DNA of 9,177 bases from Pedobacter sp. UBA5917 (GCF_002432345.1 NZ_DJDT01000123.1:1-9177), one strand, 5' to 3'; positions 1 through 7,186 are shown, counted from the first letter of the stretch. Numbers and translations are program-made. Notes: generated by a model not told the origin, from the sequence alone.

Positions 1-44
1 CCAAATCGTATTAATTTCATTATACTGTATTTAAAATTTTGTTA

Positions 45-809
45 TTAGTTGTTTAAGGTCGTAAATCCACCGTCGATCGGGTAATCGCAGCCGGTAATAA
101 AGGAAGCTTCATCGCTGCAAAGGTATAATGCCAGTGCGCCCACTTCTTCCGGTTTGGCCATTCTGCCGATCGGTTGTGTTTTGGAAAGTTTTTCGAACAT
201 TTCGGGGATATTATCCGGATAGTTTTTTTGTAAAAAACCATCTACAAACGGTGTATGCACCCTTGCAGGAGAGATCGAATTACACCTGATGTTTTCGCCG
301 ATATAATCTTTGGCCACACTCATGGTAATGGCTTTTACAGCACCTTTTGCCGCGCTGTATACAAAACGGTCGGGTAGGCCGATCAAAGCAGCAATTGAGG
401 CCATATTGATAATTACACCTCCGCCGGCAACGCGCAACTGTGGAATAGCCGCATGCAAACAATTGTATACACCTTTTACGTTTACACGCATTACACGGTC
501 AAAATCAGCTTCATCAGTGGTGTCGGCCTTGCCAATGTGTGCAATGCCCGCATTATTGATCAGGATATTGATCTGCCCGATCTGCTCAAACACTTCATGT
601 ACCGCTTTATGGTCGGCAACATCACAACCGTAACTAAATGCCGATCCGCCGTTTTCCTTAATTTCATTTATGGTATCCTGCGCCTGTTCGGTTCCCAGTT
701 CGATAATGTGTACCTCTGCGCCCTGTTTAGCTAAAATAGTTGCAATGGCCCTTCCAATGCCACTTCCGCCACCTGTAACCACGGCTTTTTTGTTTTGTAG
801 TGAAAACAT
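45..809 (-). CDS. SDR family NAD(P)-dependent oxidoreductase, possible sugar/sugar-acid dehydrogenase
   Basis: This is a complete 254-aa classical short-chain dehydrogenase with no signal peptide, so it should be cytoplasmic. Visible motifs are the Rossmann glycine motif TGGGSGIG (residues 12-19), CDV (62-64), NNAG (85-88) and a catalytic tetrad of N110, S138, Y151 and K155 (YSAAK). An acidic residue, E37, sits at the end of the second beta strand, which in this family usually favours NAD+ over NADP+. The segment around 180-188 reads SPARVHTPF instead of the usual PG-x-x-x-TP, and the C-terminus has the typical YPIDGG. The start ATG at 807-809 directly precedes the first Rossmann strand, and the size is normal for the family. 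It is divergent from a glycosidase cluster that includes a GH95 fucosidase-like enzyme. By context it could oxidise L-fucose or a keto-deoxy-fuconate-type intermediate, but that is inference; the SDR family assignment is secure and the substrate is not. Confidence 0.93.
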   Translation of the reverse strand: MFSLQNKKAVVTGGGSGIGRAIATILAKQGAEVHIIELGTEQAQDTINEIKENGGSAFSYGCDVADHKAVHEVFEQIGQINILINNAGIAHIGKADTTDEADFDRVMRVNVKGVYNCLHAAIPQLRVAGGGVIINMASIAALIGLPDRFVYSAAKGAVKAITMSVAKDYIGENIRCNSISPARVHTPFVDGFLQKNYPDNIPEMFEKLSKTQPIGRMAKPEEVGALALYLCSDEASFITGCDYPIDGGFTTLNN

Positions 810-921
810 GTATATGGTTATAAATTATAATTGATTAGAATATAACTACAAATAAAATAAATATTGTTGGTTAAAAATTTTATCTTCTTGTCTAAATATT
901 AAAAGATATTGTCATAGTTTG

Positions 922-952
922 CCTGGCATCGCCTTAGCATCTTACCTTGCAT
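922..952. promoter_or_regulatory. Candidate operator: three CCT(T)xGCAT-like direct repeats
   Basis: Three related units follow each other: CCTGGCAT (922-929), CCTTAGCAT (932-940) and CCTTGCAT (945-952). Their starts are 10 and 13 bp apart, close to one helical turn. The first overlaps a small palindrome, TGCC-T-GGCA (920-928). They lie about 30-60 bp upstream of the candidate -7 element at 984-991, a usual place for an activator site in front of a Bacteroidota carbohydrate-utilisation operon. No regulator gene is in the window, so the binding protein is unknown and the function is inferred from position and repetition only. Confidence 0.35.
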
Positions 953-983
953 AAATTTTACAAAAGCAGATTCCTAAATTACT

Positions 984-991
984 TATATTTG
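984..991 (+). promoter_or_regulatory. Candidate Bacteroidota -7 promoter element
   Basis: TATATTTG matches the Bacteroidota -7 consensus TAnnTTTG exactly. It lies 84 bp upstream of the ATG at 1076, which would give a 5' leader of roughly 75-80 nt. No TTTG-like -33 element is found at the expected 19-21 bp upstream spacing, which would fit an activator-dependent promoter or a chance match in AT-rich DNA. Confidence 0.45.
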
Positions 992-1019
992 AATATTATT
1001 TTTATATTTAAATAATATT
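992..1019. repeat. Perfect 10-bp A/T inverted repeat in the predicted 5' leader
   Basis: The left arm AATATTATTT (992-1001) and right arm AAATAATATT (1010-1019) are perfect reverse complements separated by 8 nt. The repeat starts directly after the candidate -7 element, so it would span the transcription start. All pairs are A-T, so an RNA stem would be weak; it could instead be a DNA operator, or chance in AT-rich sequence. Confidence 0.4.
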
Positions 1020-1075
1020 TTAACCAAATACCACACAAACCTGCCTTTAAAAGGTTGTTGCTAGAGCCAATTTGA

Positions 1076-3811
1076 ATGAGAAATTTTCTGATTTTTATTT
1101 CCTGTCTGTTTATATCTGTACCATTTTCTAATGCAGCCGATAAGCTGCAAAAAAACATTGTCATTTCTACAGAAAATCATGTAAGGGTGAGGTTTGGTGC
1201 AGAAAGAATCTCGAAAGCCTTGTCGCGATTAAATTATCAGGTTAAAATAGAACAGAGGGATAAGCTTAATGGCTTTAACAATGCGATTGTGATCGGTGTA
1301 TTTTCTGATAAACTTTTCGCCAATAATCTTCCTGTTGAAATAAAAAATAAAATCGCTGTTGCCCAAAAAGAAGGCTTTCATATTTATACTTCCAAAAACG
1401 GAACGCTTTATATTATCGGAAATGATGCATCAGGTGCGCTATATGGCTGTATAGAATTAGCAGATCAGATCAATGATACAAAAAAAATACCCGCAACTTT
1501 AGCCATTTCCGATCAGCCTGAAATGGTATTGCGCGGAACCTGTATCGGTCTGCAAAAACCTGATTACCTGCCCGGACATGATGTTTACGAATATCCTTAC
1601 ACGCCCGAAACTTTTCCATGGCTGTATGATAAAGCCTTATGGATAAAATACCTCGATATGATGGTAGAAAACCGTTATAATTCGCTTTATCTATGGAATG
1701 GACATCCTTTTTCTTCTTTACTAAGGCTAAAAGATTATCCTTATGCGGTTGAAGTGGATGAAGCCACATTAAAAAAGAACGAAGAAATCTTCCGGTTTTT
1801 AACCACTGAGGCCGATAAGCGCGGTATCTGGGTAATCCAGATGTTTTATAATATTATTATCCCTAAACCCTTTGCAGATAAACATGGTTTAAAAACACAG
1901 GACAGAAACCGCCCGATTATTCCTTTGATTGCGGATTACACGAGGAAGTCGATTACTGCATTTGTAGAGAAATATCCTAACGTGGGTTTGATGGTGGCTT
2001 TGGGAGAAGCCATGGAAGGCGTGGGCCAGGATGATATCGATTGGTTTACCAAAACGATTATCCCGGGTGTAAAGGATGGGTTAAAGGCAGCTGGTATAAA
2101 GGAAGAGCCTCCTATTGTACTGCGTGCGCATGATACTGATGCGCCCAGCGTAATGAAAGCCGCTTTACCGCTTTATAAAAACCTGTATACGGAAAACAAA
2201 TTTAACGGCGAAGCTTTAACCACTTATACACCGCGTGGGGCATGGGCCGATTTAAATAGAAAACTGGCCGCTATCGGTACGGTTAATATCTCCAATGTAC
2301 ATATTTTGGCAAATCTGGAGCCTTTTAGGTATGGCTCGGCTGATTTTATCCAGAAATCGGTTCAGGCTATGAATAAAATTTATGGTGCAAAAGGATTACA
2401 CCTGTACCCACAGGCAAGTTATTGGGACTGGCCTTATTCGGCTGATGAAGTAAAAGGAAGATTGCTTGAGGTAGACCGCGACTGGATCTGGTATAAAGAA
2501 TGGGCAAGATATTCGTGGAATTCACAGCGCAACCGTGCGCAGGAGATTAATTACTGGGGGAAAGAACTGGCCAATAAATATGGTACTGATCTGAAAAGCG
2601 GTAAAGCCATTTTAAACGCTTACGAGGAATCGGGAGAGATATCGCCCAAACTTCTTCGTCGATACGGCATTACCGACGGTAACAGGCAAACCTTAACCCT
2701 GGGCATGCTGATGACACAATTGATCAACCCATACCGTTACGGACTTTTTACTTTACTTTACGAATCGGAAGCGCCTGAAGGTGAAATGATTATCGAATAC
2801 GCCGAAAAAGAATGGAAAAAGCAGGGACACATTGGAGAAACACCTGTACAGGTGGCAAAAGAAGTGATTGAACATGGTAAAAAAGCCATCCAGTCGATTA
2901 ATGAAGCCAGTGCAGTTGTAAAAAAAGATACCGCAGAATTTGACCGCTTAAAAAATGACATCTACTGTTACGATGCCATGGCTAATTTTTATGCAGAAAA
3001 AGTTAAAGCCGCGCTTTGGATACTGAGGTATAAATACTCCAATCAGGTTAGCGACCTCGAACAGGCATTACCTTTCCTTCAAAAAAGTGTAAGTCATTAT
3101 GCAGTATTAGTTAAACTAACCGATCATAATTATTTGTATGCCAACAGTATGCAAACCAAACAACGCAAAATACCAATGCGCGGTATAGATAAAACATTTA
3201 TCCATTGGAAAGAGATGTTACCGGTATTTACCAAAGAACTTGAACACTTTAAAAAGAGCATCGATTCGTTAAAATCAATAAAAGAAGGAACGCTAGTTGC
3301 AATTATCCCTTATAAAACAGCCGATGTAAAACTGTTAAACGGAAGCGAAAACTATACCATTGCTAAAGAAACTTCTGTTTTTACAGATACAACGGTTAGG
3401 ATCAAAGAATTTGCAGCGCAGTTGGCAGGTTTAAAAGGAATTAAATTAAGCAGGGCAGCTCAGATTAAAACCGGTACAGAAATTAAATTTAGCACCAGTG
3501 TTCCGGTAAAATTACTGATCGGCTTTTTTAACCAGAAAAATCCAGCATACCTGGCTCCACCACAGCTGGAGACAGATGCAAGCGCCAATAATTATGGCCA
3601 ATCGGAGATTAAAATATCAAATGCATTGGTTTTAAACGGCTTTCCGCCTGCAAACGTGCATGCTTATTCGTTCCAGGCCGGAACACATACTTTAAATTTA
3701 GGTAAAGGTGCCTGCCTGGTATTGGGTTTTATCGATGATAAACAGGAATTACGGATTTTTAACGCCGGTTTAGATGGCAGGGGAAAAGATATAGATTGGT
3801 TATTTGAATAA
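1076..3811 (+). CDS. Secreted glycoside hydrolase, alpha-glucuronidase/alpha-D-galacturonidase-like
   Basis: This is a complete 911-aa protein. A Sec signal peptide covers residues 1-20 (hydrophobic core, cleavage likely after FSNA). Residues about 25-145 resemble the alpha/beta N-terminal domain placed before GH67/GH20-type barrels, including SGALYGCIELADQI near 119-132. Residues about 150-500 look like a TIM barrel. Strand-end acidic residues E311 (VALGEAMEG) and E415 (ILANLEPF) are candidate catalytic residues, with R350/H352/D353 (RAHDTD) nearby. A helical region (about 570-735) and a final beta-rich domain (about 740-911) follow, the latter with a conserved-looking stretch at 855-911 ending DIDWLFE. 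I recall similar Bacteroidota proteins being called alpha-D-galacturonidase, but cannot verify this, and the substrate is inferred. The ATG at 1076 gives a clean signal peptide; no strong Shine-Dalgarno precedes it. The stop overlaps the next start by one base. Confidence 0.72.
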   Translation: MRNFLIFISCLFISVPFSNAADKLQKNIVISTENHVRVRFGAERISKALSRLNYQVKIEQRDKLNGFNNAIVIGVFSDKLFANNLPVEIKNKIAVAQKEGFHIYTSKNGTLYIIGNDASGALYGCIELADQINDTKKIPATLAISDQPEMVLRGTCIGLQKPDYLPGHDVYEYPYTPETFPWLYDKALWIKYLDMMVENRYNSLYLWNGHPFSSLLRLKDYPYAVEVDEATLKKNEEIFRFLTTEADKRGIWVIQMFYNIIIPKPFADKHGLKTQDRNRPIIPLIADYTRKSITAFVEKYPNVGLMVALGEAMEGVGQDDIDWFTKTIIPGVKDGLKAAGIKEEPPIVLRAHDTDAPSVMKAALPLYKNLYTENKFNGEALTTYTPRGAWADLNRKLAAIGTVNISNVHILANLEPFRYGSADFIQKSVQAMNKIYGAKGLHLYPQASYWDWPYSADEVKGRLLEVDRDWIWYKEWARYSWNSQRNRAQEINYWGKELANKYGTDLKSGKAILNAYEESGEISPKLLRRYGITDGNRQTLTLGMLMTQLINPYRYGLFTLLYESEAPEGEMIIEYAEKEWKKQGHIGETPVQVAKEVIEHGKKAIQSINEASAVVKKDTAEFDRLKNDIYCYDAMANFYAEKVKAALWILRYKYSNQVSDLEQALPFLQKSVSHYAVLVKLTDHNYLYANSMQTKQRKIPMRGIDKTFIHWKEMLPVFTKELEHFKKSIDSLKSIKEGTLVAIIPYKTADVKLLNGSENYTIAKETSVFTDTTVRIKEFAAQLAGLKGIKLSRAAQIKTGTEIKFSTSVPVKLLIGFFNQKNPAYLAPPQLETDASANNYGQSEIKISNALVLNGFPPANVHAYSFQAGTHTLNLGKGACLVLGFIDDKQELRIFNAGLDGRGKDIDWLFE

Positions 3812-5364
3812 TGGGAAATACACGAAATTTTATAGCCACGGCGGCATTGTCGGTACTGGCGCTTACTGGCTTCGCACAGCAAAAAACGATTCTGGGAACA
3901 GAGAAACTGAATAAATACGTGGAGTATTTTAATTCAATAGATACTGAAGCTGTCAAAAATTATATCCCAAACAGTGAGTCTTTTAAGTGGCTGTCTGATC
4001 AGGTCCCTTTATTAGATTGTCCGGATGAGGTAATGGAGCAAAATTACTATTACCGCTGGTGGACCTTCCGTAAACATTTGGTTAAAACGCCCGATGGTTT
4101 CATTTTTACCGAATTTATTGAACCGGTTAAACATGCAGGAAAATATAATTCCATCAGCTGTGCACTGGGGCATCATATTTATGAAGGCCGTTGGTTGAAA
4201 GATAACAGTTACCTGAAAGATTATATTAAATTCTGGCTTTATAAAGCCGATGTTGGCGAAACAAAACAACGTTTCCATCAATTTAGTAGCTGGGTAGATG
4301 ATGCCGTTTATCAAAATTACCTCGTAAAACCTGATCATGGATTTTTGAAGGAAATTCTGCCGGCCCTGGATAAAGATTATGCTAAATGGGAAACTGAACG
4401 ACAGCTTAAAAATGGCCTGTTCTGGCAAAATGATGTGAAAGATGGCATGGAAGAATCGATCAGTGGTTCGCGTAAAGACCAGAACCAACGCCCAACCATA
4501 AACAGTTACATGTATGGCAATGCCATTGCATTAGATAAAATAGCCACACTTTTAAGCGATGCCGCACTGGCCGAAAAATACAGGAATAAAGCCATCATAA
4601 TCAAAAAACTGGTTCAGGATAGTTTATGGAACCATTCTTCTTTGTTTTTTGAAACCAGGAAAGCCAAAGGTGGCTCAGCAAACGTTCGTGAAGCCATTGG
4701 TTTTACACCCTGGGATTTCAATTTACCAGATGATGATGCCAATTATGCCAAAGCCTGGGATCAATTGCTGGATACGGCCGGGTTTAAAGCGCCCTGGGGC
4801 CTAACCACTGCCGAAAGAAGAAACCCAACATTCAGAACAAGGGGAACAGGTCATAGCTGTGAATGGGATGGCGCATTATGGCCATTTGCCAGTTCGCAAA
4901 CATTAAAGGGATTGGCAAATCTGTTGAGCAATTACAAAACACATGGTAAAATGACAGCCGAAGTTTTTTATCAGGAACTTCATCGGTACGCCGCATCACA
5001 CGTCAAAAACGGAAAACCATATCTCGGAGAGTATCAGGATGAAAAAAATGGAGAGTGGTTAAAAGGTGATAATCCCAGGAGCAGTTTTTACAATCACTCT
5101 ACTTTCAATGACCTGATCATCAACGATCTGATCGGCATAAAACCCCGTCAGGATAATGTACTGGAGCTTTTTCCATTAATCCCTAAAAATCAGTGGCACT
5201 GGTTTATACTCGATAATGTTACTTATCACAACAAGATAATAACCATTTTATGGGATCAAACGGGTAAAAAATACAACCGTGGCAAAGGACTTTTGATTTT
5301 TGTAGAAGGAAAGGAAATTTATAAAGGCAAAGATCTGAAACCGGTTAAAGTTAAGATGGATTAA
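3811..5364 (+). CDS. Secreted (alpha/alpha)6 six-hairpin glycosidase-like protein (MGH1/GH63-like fold)
   Basis: This is a complete 517-aa protein with a signal peptide at residues 1-22 or 23 (cleavage near GFAQ). The remainder is rich in Trp/Tyr and helices, as in (alpha/alpha)6-barrel glycosidases. Recognisable blocks are DGMEESISGSR (211-221) followed by RPTINSYMYG (227-236), HSCEWDGALWPFA (348-360) and NHSTFNDLIINDLIG (428-442). The candidate catalytic carboxylates in these blocks are D211, E214, E351, D353 and D434. A short beta-rich tail ends the protein. I recognise the fold type, not a defined CAZy family; GH142-like or MGH1-like is possible. Its ATG overlaps the preceding TAA as TAATG, indicating a shared transcript and translational coupling with the 911-aa glycosidase, so the two probably act on the same glycan. 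The next gene is separated by a 243-bp repeat-filled gap. Confidence 0.7.
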   Translation: MGNTRNFIATAALSVLALTGFAQQKTILGTEKLNKYVEYFNSIDTEAVKNYIPNSESFKWLSDQVPLLDCPDEVMEQNYYYRWWTFRKHLVKTPDGFIFTEFIEPVKHAGKYNSISCALGHHIYEGRWLKDNSYLKDYIKFWLYKADVGETKQRFHQFSSWVDDAVYQNYLVKPDHGFLKEILPALDKDYAKWETERQLKNGLFWQNDVKDGMEESISGSRKDQNQRPTINSYMYGNAIALDKIATLLSDAALAEKYRNKAIIIKKLVQDSLWNHSSLFFETRKAKGGSANVREAIGFTPWDFNLPDDDANYAKAWDQLLDTAGFKAPWGLTTAERRNPTFRTRGTGHSCEWDGALWPFASSQTLKGLANLLSNYKTHGKMTAEVFYQELHRYAASHVKNGKPYLGEYQDEKNGEWLKGDNPRSSFYNHSTFNDLIINDLIGIKPRQDNVLELFPLIPKNQWHWFILDNVTYHNKIITILWDQTGKKYNRGKGLLIFVEGKEIYKGKDLKPVKVKMD

Positions 5365-5387
5365 AATGATACGTCATTGCGAACGCC

Positions 5388-5411
5388 TCGGTTCGTGTCT
5401 TCACGAATCGA
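5388..5411. repeat. Palindrome copy 1, 10-bp stem with TCTT loop
   Basis: Arms TCGGTTCGTG (5388-5397) and CACGAATCGA (5402-5411) pair over 10 bp with one G-U wobble. Compared with copy 2, the right arm carries a 5-nt insertion (TCGAA type) before the remaining ACCG, so this copy has diverged but can still fold. Confidence 0.75.
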
Positions 5412-5432
5412 ACCGAAATAAATGAATAAAAA

Positions 5433-5447
5433 AGCGATAAAATCGCT
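5433..5447 (-). terminator. Weak terminator-like hairpin on the minus strand
   Basis: AGCGAT (5433-5438) and ATCGCT (5442-5447) form a 6-bp stem with a 3-nt loop. Read on the minus strand, the stem is followed by six T residues, as in an intrinsic terminator. No minus-strand gene upstream would need it, so it could block antisense transcription or simply be part of the repeat array. Confidence 0.25.
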
Positions 5448-5458
5448 GTTCTCACTCA

Positions 5459-5477
5459 TCCTCGTTACAAACGAGGA
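5459..5477. repeat. Second palindrome type, 8-bp stem with ACA loop
   Basis: TCCTCGTT (5459-5466) and AACGAGGA (5470-5477) are perfect reverse complements around ACA. The sequence GTTACAAACGAGG (5464-5476), which includes the loop and most of the right arm, recurs exactly at 5537-5549, and CGAT follows one base later in both copies. Confidence 0.7.
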
Positions 5478-5506
5478 CGATGGAACTTAATAATAAACCC
5501 AGCGCC

Positions 5507-5530
5507 TCGGTTCGTGTCACCACGAACCGA
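5507..5530. repeat. Palindrome copy 2, perfect 10-bp stem with TCAC loop
   Basis: TCGGTTCGTG (5507-5516) and CACGAACCGA (5521-5530) are perfect reverse complements around a 4-nt loop. It has the same orientation as copy 1 and is preceded by the same CGCCTCGG context, which gives the 16-bp direct repeat. Confidence 0.8.
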
Positions 5531-5564
5531 AACTAAGTTACAAACGAGGGCGATAAAAGATTTA

Positions 5565-5588
5565 TTGGTTCGTGGAGACACGAACCAA
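5565..5588. repeat. Palindrome copy 3, perfect 10-bp stem with GAGA loop, inverted orientation
   Basis: TTGGTTCGTG (5565-5574) and CACGAACCAA (5579-5588) are perfect reverse complements. The loop GAGA fits the stable GNRA tetraloop class on the plus-strand transcript. On the complementary strand the loop is TCTC, matching the TCTT and TCAC loops of the other copies, hence the inverted orientation. It ends 19 nt before the GH28 start codon and would form in the mRNA leader. Confidence 0.8.
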
Positions 5589-5607
5589 GACGTATAAACA
5601 AAAACAA

Positions 5608-7185
5608 ATGAAATACTTTTTCAAAACCATATTTTTCGTACTAACAGTTGCCACTTGTTTAACCGCTACTGCCCAGTCTTATTACAACGTAATTAAATAC
5701 GGCGCAAAAAACGATAGCAGCAAACTGGCCACTACTGCGATCAGGAATGCCATCGATGCGGCTTCAAAAGCTGGCGGGGGTACTGTTTATTTTCCTGCCG
5801 GAAAATACTTAACTGGGGCTATCCACTTAAAAAGCAACATCACCATATTGATAGATGCCGGTGCTGAACTACATTTTAGTGATAACTTTGATGATTACCT
5901 CCCAATGGTTAAAAGCCGTTATGAAGGTGTTGATGTAACCAGTTTTTCGCCATTATTTTATGCCTATAAAGCAGAAAATATCTCGATTATCGGTCGGGGA
6001 ATTATCGAGGGGCATGGCAAAAAATGGTGGGATTTTGTAGAAGGATACAAAGAGGGGCAGCCGCGATCGAAATGGCAGACCACCTTTGACGGTTTAAATA
6101 AAGACATTATCCTGCCCGACGATCCGAAGCAGATGAAAAGAGGATTTCTCCGTCCGCCGTTTATACAGCCCATGTTCTGCAAAAACGTACTGATTGAAGG
6201 AATTACCATCCGCAATTCCCCTTTTTGGACCATTAATCCCGAGTTCTGCGAAAATGTTAAAATTCATGCCGTTACCATCAATAACCCACATTCGCCCAAT
6301 ACCGATGGCATTAACCCCGAATCCTGTAAAAATGTGCACATTTCTGATTGCCATATCAGCGTTGGTGATGATTGCATCACGATTAAATCGGGTAAAGATG
6401 CGCCTGGCCGAAAAATGGCCGTTCCAGCCGAAAATTATGTCATCACCAATTGTACCATGTTATCTGGTCATGGTGGCGTGGTAATCGGCAGCGAAATGTC
6501 GGGAGATGTACGCAAAATAGCCATTTCCAATTGTGTTTTCGATGGAACGGACCGTGGAATACGCATTAAAACGGCCCGCGGCAGGGGTGGTGTGGTTGAA
6601 GAAATCAGGGTGAGTAATGTCATCATGAAAAATATAAAAGATCAGGCCATTGTATTGGATATGCAGTACGCAAAAACCAATATCGAAGCGGTTTCAGCGA
6701 GCACGCCGATCTTTCGGAATATCCATTTCAGTAACATTACCGGAGAGGTTAACCAGGCCGGTTATCTCAACGGATTGGAAGAAATGCCTATCGACAACAT
6801 AAGCTTTAACGATATTAATTTTGAAGCGAAAACAGGATTTGCAATCAGCAATTCCAATAACATCGAATTTCATAATGTAACAGTAAATACGGTTTTAGGT
6901 CCATCTTTAAAAGCTTCAAAAGTGAGCAATTTGATTGTAGATGGTCTGAAAAATAACAAACCATTGCCAAATACACCAGTGATTGACCTTACAAACACAT
7001 CCGATCTGTTTTTATACAATGCTTTTCCGGTAAAAGAAACAGTTACCTATCTGAAATTAAATGGCGCCGAAACCAAAAATATCTTCCTCGGAAACAATAA
7101 CTTTAGAAGGATGAAGGAAGCGGTTAAAAAAGAAAAGGAAGTTACCGTTAACATCGAAATTATTTCAGGCGATAAAGGACAATAA
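5608..7185 (+). CDS. GH28 polygalacturonase-like glycoside hydrolase, secreted
   Basis: This is a complete 525-aa protein from the ATG at 5608, which begins a clear signal peptide (residues 1-23, cleavage after TATAQ). An in-frame GTG at 5572 would add a hydrophilic extension ahead of it and lies inside a palindromic repeat, so it is rejected. GH28 hallmarks are in order: NTDG (231-234, catalytic D233), GDDC (253-256, D254/D255), GHGG (287-290, H288) and RIKT (319-322, R319/K321). The middle shows repetitive right-handed beta-helix strands. Inserts before the catalytic core (about 100-190, including WWDF and GFLRPPFIQP) resemble exo-acting galacturonidases of Bacteroidota, so an exo-polygalacturonase or rhamnogalacturonan galacturonohydrolase role is inferred. 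The GH95 gene starts one base after its stop, so the two form an operon. A strong hairpin sits in its leader. Confidence 0.93.
   Translation: MKYFFKTIFFVLTVATCLTATAQSYYNVIKYGAKNDSSKLATTAIRNAIDAASKAGGGTVYFPAGKYLTGAIHLKSNITILIDAGAELHFSDNFDDYLPMVKSRYEGVDVTSFSPLFYAYKAENISIIGRGIIEGHGKKWWDFVEGYKEGQPRSKWQTTFDGLNKDIILPDDPKQMKRGFLRPPFIQPMFCKNVLIEGITIRNSPFWTINPEFCENVKIHAVTINNPHSPNTDGINPESCKNVHISDCHISVGDDCITIKSGKDAPGRKMAVPAENYVITNCTMLSGHGGVVIGSEMSGDVRKIAISNCVFDGTDRGIRIKTARGRGGVVEEIRVSNVIMKNIKDQAIVLDMQYAKTNIEAVSASTPIFRNIHFSNITGEVNQAGYLNGLEEMPIDNISFNDINFEAKTGFAISNSNNIEFHNVTVNTVLGPSLKASKVSNLIVDGLKNNKPLPNTPVIDLTNTSDLFLYNAFPVKETVTYLKLNGAETKNIFLGNNNFRRMKEAVKKEKEVTVNIEIISGDKGQ
7174..7179 (+). promoter_or_regulatory. 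Shine-Dalgarno-like site for the GH95 gene
   Basis: AAAGGA lies in the last codons of the GH28 gene, 7 nt before the ATG at 7187. It is the only clear purine-rich ribosome binding site among the genes here and supports this start, which also yields an intact signal peptide. Confidence 0.45.
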
Positions 7186-7186
7186 T

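Larger units (their letters stand above)
810..1075. other. Divergent intergenic region between the SDR and the glycosidase cluster
   Basis: These 266 bp of very AT-rich DNA separate the two divergently transcribed units, so promoters for both should lie here. No convincing small ORF or RNA gene was seen. A short GC-richer island at about 920-952 carries three similar direct repeats. It is followed by an exact TAnnTTTG element (984-991) and an A/T-only inverted repeat (992-1019). On the minus strand, a one-mismatch -7-like sequence (TTTATTTG) lies roughly 40-45 bp ahead of the SDR start, without a recognisable -33 TTTG. Confidence 0.75.
5365..5607. repeat. Intergenic array of palindromic and direct repeats (REP/BIME-like)
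   Basis: This 243-bp gap between two glycosidase genes holds three copies of a near-identical palindrome built on GGTTCGTG-N4-CACGAACC (5388-5411, 5507-5530, 5565-5588). Judged by the loop, the third copy is inverted relative to the other two. A different palindrome lies at 5459-5477, and a 13-bp half of it recurs at 5537-5549. A 16-bp direct repeat, CGCCTCGGTTCGTGTC, occurs at 5384-5399 and 5503-5518. Mixed-orientation palindromes between genes are typical of bacterial REP/BIME-type dispersed elements. No ORF or transposase is present, and no terminator-like U tract follows the GGTTCGTG hairpins on the plus strand. Confidence 0.8.

Noticed and set aside
1..44. Terminator downstream of the SDR gene
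   Set aside because: The 44 bases beyond the stop are AT-rich but show no GC-containing stem followed by a T run on the minus strand.
4012..4488. 158-codon open frame on the minus strand
   Set aside because: It lies wholly inside the 517-aa glycosidase gene, antisense, and its translation has no recognisable domain; it is a shadow of the real coding frame.
5388..5411. Intrinsic terminator after the 517-aa gene on the plus strand
   Set aside because: The stem is strong enough, but it is followed by an A-rich stretch and not by a run of T residues.
5384..5588. Possible CRISPR array
   Set aside because: Repeats are few, palindromic, irregularly spaced and in mixed orientation, with no uniform spacers and no cas genes.
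5572..5607. In-frame GTG start that would extend the GH28 protein by 12 residues
   Set aside because: The extension is hydrophilic, would bury the signal peptide, and falls within a palindromic repeat. The ATG at 5608 gives a normal signal peptide.
5365..5607. Possible insertion sequence or miniature transposon in the gap
   Set aside because: No pair of terminal inverted repeats bounding the region and no target-site duplication could be identified; the palindromes fit a REP-like array better.
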